Assembly (NCBI RefSeq): GCF_048773025.1
Contig: NC_133566.1
Location: forward strand, 4,067,501-4,131,500
Source: Camelus bactrianus
Lineage: Eukaryota > Chordata > Mammalia > Artiodactyla > Camelidae
Length of the DNA stretch: 64,000 bases
Direction of reading: 5' to 3'
In this document: piece by piece, positions 63,317-64,000 of the stretch
Numbering within the stretch: position 1 is the first letter of the stretch
How the letters are laid out: every line of letters begins with the position of its first letter
Made by a program: the position numbers and the translations under genes
Notes under the pieces: generated by a model
The model's database searches: none
Told to the model about the DNA's origin: nothing
Seen by the model: the letters and a program-made list of their open reading frames with translations, nothing else

Positions 63317-64000
63317 CACTAGGAAACAGACTGAGAAACCAGAGTAAAAGTTTCTCCTGCAACTCGTTCTCTTTTTGCTAGATGAACGAACGTCTCTCCA
63401 CATGCTAAGTTCTGAGAAATAAGTGTGTGTGAAAGCCGTACTTCACCTAGCTTGTTGGGAACACAAAGTTTCTCTTCAGTTGCAAACTCCACTCCATATA
63501 TATTATGGGGAGGTACTAGCTCCAACTCGGTTTTACAGTGAAAACTGCAGGAACTTCAAACTGGCACTAGGAATCAGACTGAGAAATCAGAGTAAAAGTT
63601 TCTCCTGCAACACGTTCCATTTGTGCTAGATGAACGAACGTCTCTCCACATGCTCAGTTCTGAGAGATAAGTGTGTGTGAAAGCCGTTCTTCAACTAGCT
63701 TGTTGGGAACACAAAGTTTCTCTTCAGTTGCAAACTCCACTCCATACATATATAAGGGGAGGTACTAGCTCCAACTCGGCTTTACAGTGAAATCTGCAGG
63801 AACTTCAAACCGGCACTAGGAAAGAGATTGAGAAACCAGAGTAAAAGTTTCTCCTGCAACCCGTTCCCTTTGTGCTAGATGAACGAACGTCTCTCCACCT
63901 GCTCGTTTCTGAAAGATAAATGTGTGTGAAAGCCGTCCTTCACCTAACTTTTTGGGAACACAAAGATTTTTTCATTTGCAAACCCCACTCCATACATATA
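63317..64000 (+). repeat. Right-edge satellite monomers
   Basis: Nearly three monomers ending inside an M-type copy (mark at 63,909) close to those at 57,198 and 61,671. The array continues beyond the window, so its right boundary is unknown. Confidence 0.8.

Larger units (their letters stand above)
1..64000 (+). repeat. Continuous ~249-bp satellite array filling the window
   Basis: The same unit recurs from first base to last with its landmarks in fixed order: CTAGGAAACAGACTGAG, then CCCGTTCCCTTTGTGC, GAACGAACG, GAGATAAGTGTGTG, TTGTTGGGAACACAAAG, CATACATATATATGGGG, AACTCGGTTTTACAGTG and AACTTCAAACCGGC. Counting from the CTAGG at 172 to the one at 63,319 gives 63,147 bp, or 254 monomers at about 248.6 bp each. 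All copies lie in the same orientation; no inversion, foreign insertion or spacer was seen. Copies differ by substitutions and 1-2 bp indels. Antisense frames of about 60 codons appear in most monomers and close at the CTAGG site; they drift with every indel and are not genes. A centromeric or heterochromatic role is inferred from size and organisation only, and the family is not one I recognise. Confidence 0.98.

Noticed and set aside
1-64000. About one hundred antisense open frames of 60-85 codons sharing one peptide sequence, and some sense frames of 61-82 codons
   Set aside because: They repeat once per satellite monomer, end at the same CTAG site, change frame with every 1-bp indel, and have no promoter or family resemblance I can recognise. 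The longer ones arise where that CTAG is altered or where the 248-bp class shifts the frame. They are repeat artefacts.
1-64000. CENP-B box (TTCG, four bases, A, two bases, CGGG)
   Set aside because: On the minus strand TTCG from GAACGAACG and CGGG from CCCGTT both occur, but they are too far apart, and I saw no copy with the right spacing.
1-64000. CRISPR-like array of repeats and spacers
   Set aside because: Repeats are about 249 bp and contiguous, with no unique spacers and no cas genes.
1-64000. Tandem array of rRNA, 5S or snRNA genes
   Set aside because: The unit has none of the conserved rRNA, 5S or snRNA sequence words and no terminator T-run after a transcribed-looking core; it behaves as simple satellite.
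1-64000. Old LTR or other mobile-element copies as the source of the repeat
   Set aside because: I saw no terminal repeats, target-site duplications, primer-binding site or coding remnants in any monomer; all copies are joined head to tail in one phase.

Overview
The whole 64-kb window is one uninterrupted, head-to-tail tandem satellite array. It is built from roughly 257 copies of a monomer of about 249 bp (248- and 249-bp length classes, mean near 248.6 bp, about 45% G+C in the copy I counted). I see no protein-coding gene, RNA gene, mobile-element insertion, CRISPR array, microsatellite block or non-satellite spacer. Every stretch I read, from base 1 to base 64,000, is in the same orientation and the same repeat phase. 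The many short open frames are by-products of the repeat: the same roughly 60-codon antisense frame recurs once per monomer and is closed at a fixed site.

Organism: a eukaryote. Arrays of this size and regularity, with multi-monomer higher-order repeats (HORs), are typical of centromeric, pericentromeric or other constitutive heterochromatin. CpG is moderately depleted, and several CpG positions alternate between CG and CA/TG, as expected of a DNA-methylating genome such as a vertebrate or plant. I do not recognise the satellite family and name no species.

Layout. (1) 1-17.6 kb: a patchwork of HOR blocks with shifts of 6, 16, 19 and 52 monomers; the 3.98 kb at the left edge reappears 12.92 kb downstream with about 0.5% difference. 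(2) 17.6-27.8 kb: older, more mixed monomers with two short-range 4-monomer (995-bp) duplications. (3) 27.8-35.1 kb: three related units of 13, 6 and about 10.6 monomers sharing one start. (4) 35.1-51.5 kb: the most homogenised part, made of 20-, 17- and 20-monomer units, with units 1 and 3 virtually identical over 5 kb. The 17-mer is a clean 3-monomer deletion derivative whose crossover can be placed within about 64 bp. (5) 51.5-64 kb: older, mixed monomers, a copy of the zone-4 7-mer still joined to its zone-3 flank, and a 7-monomer duplication near the right end.

How it works: there are no interacting genes. The sequence records repeated unequal exchange or gene conversion in register, with one young expansion centre between older flanks. 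Each monomer also carries short dyad symmetries, the best being a 7-bp inverted repeat with a 10-bp loop and a 10-bp AT-rich palindrome. These are worth testing for a structural role.
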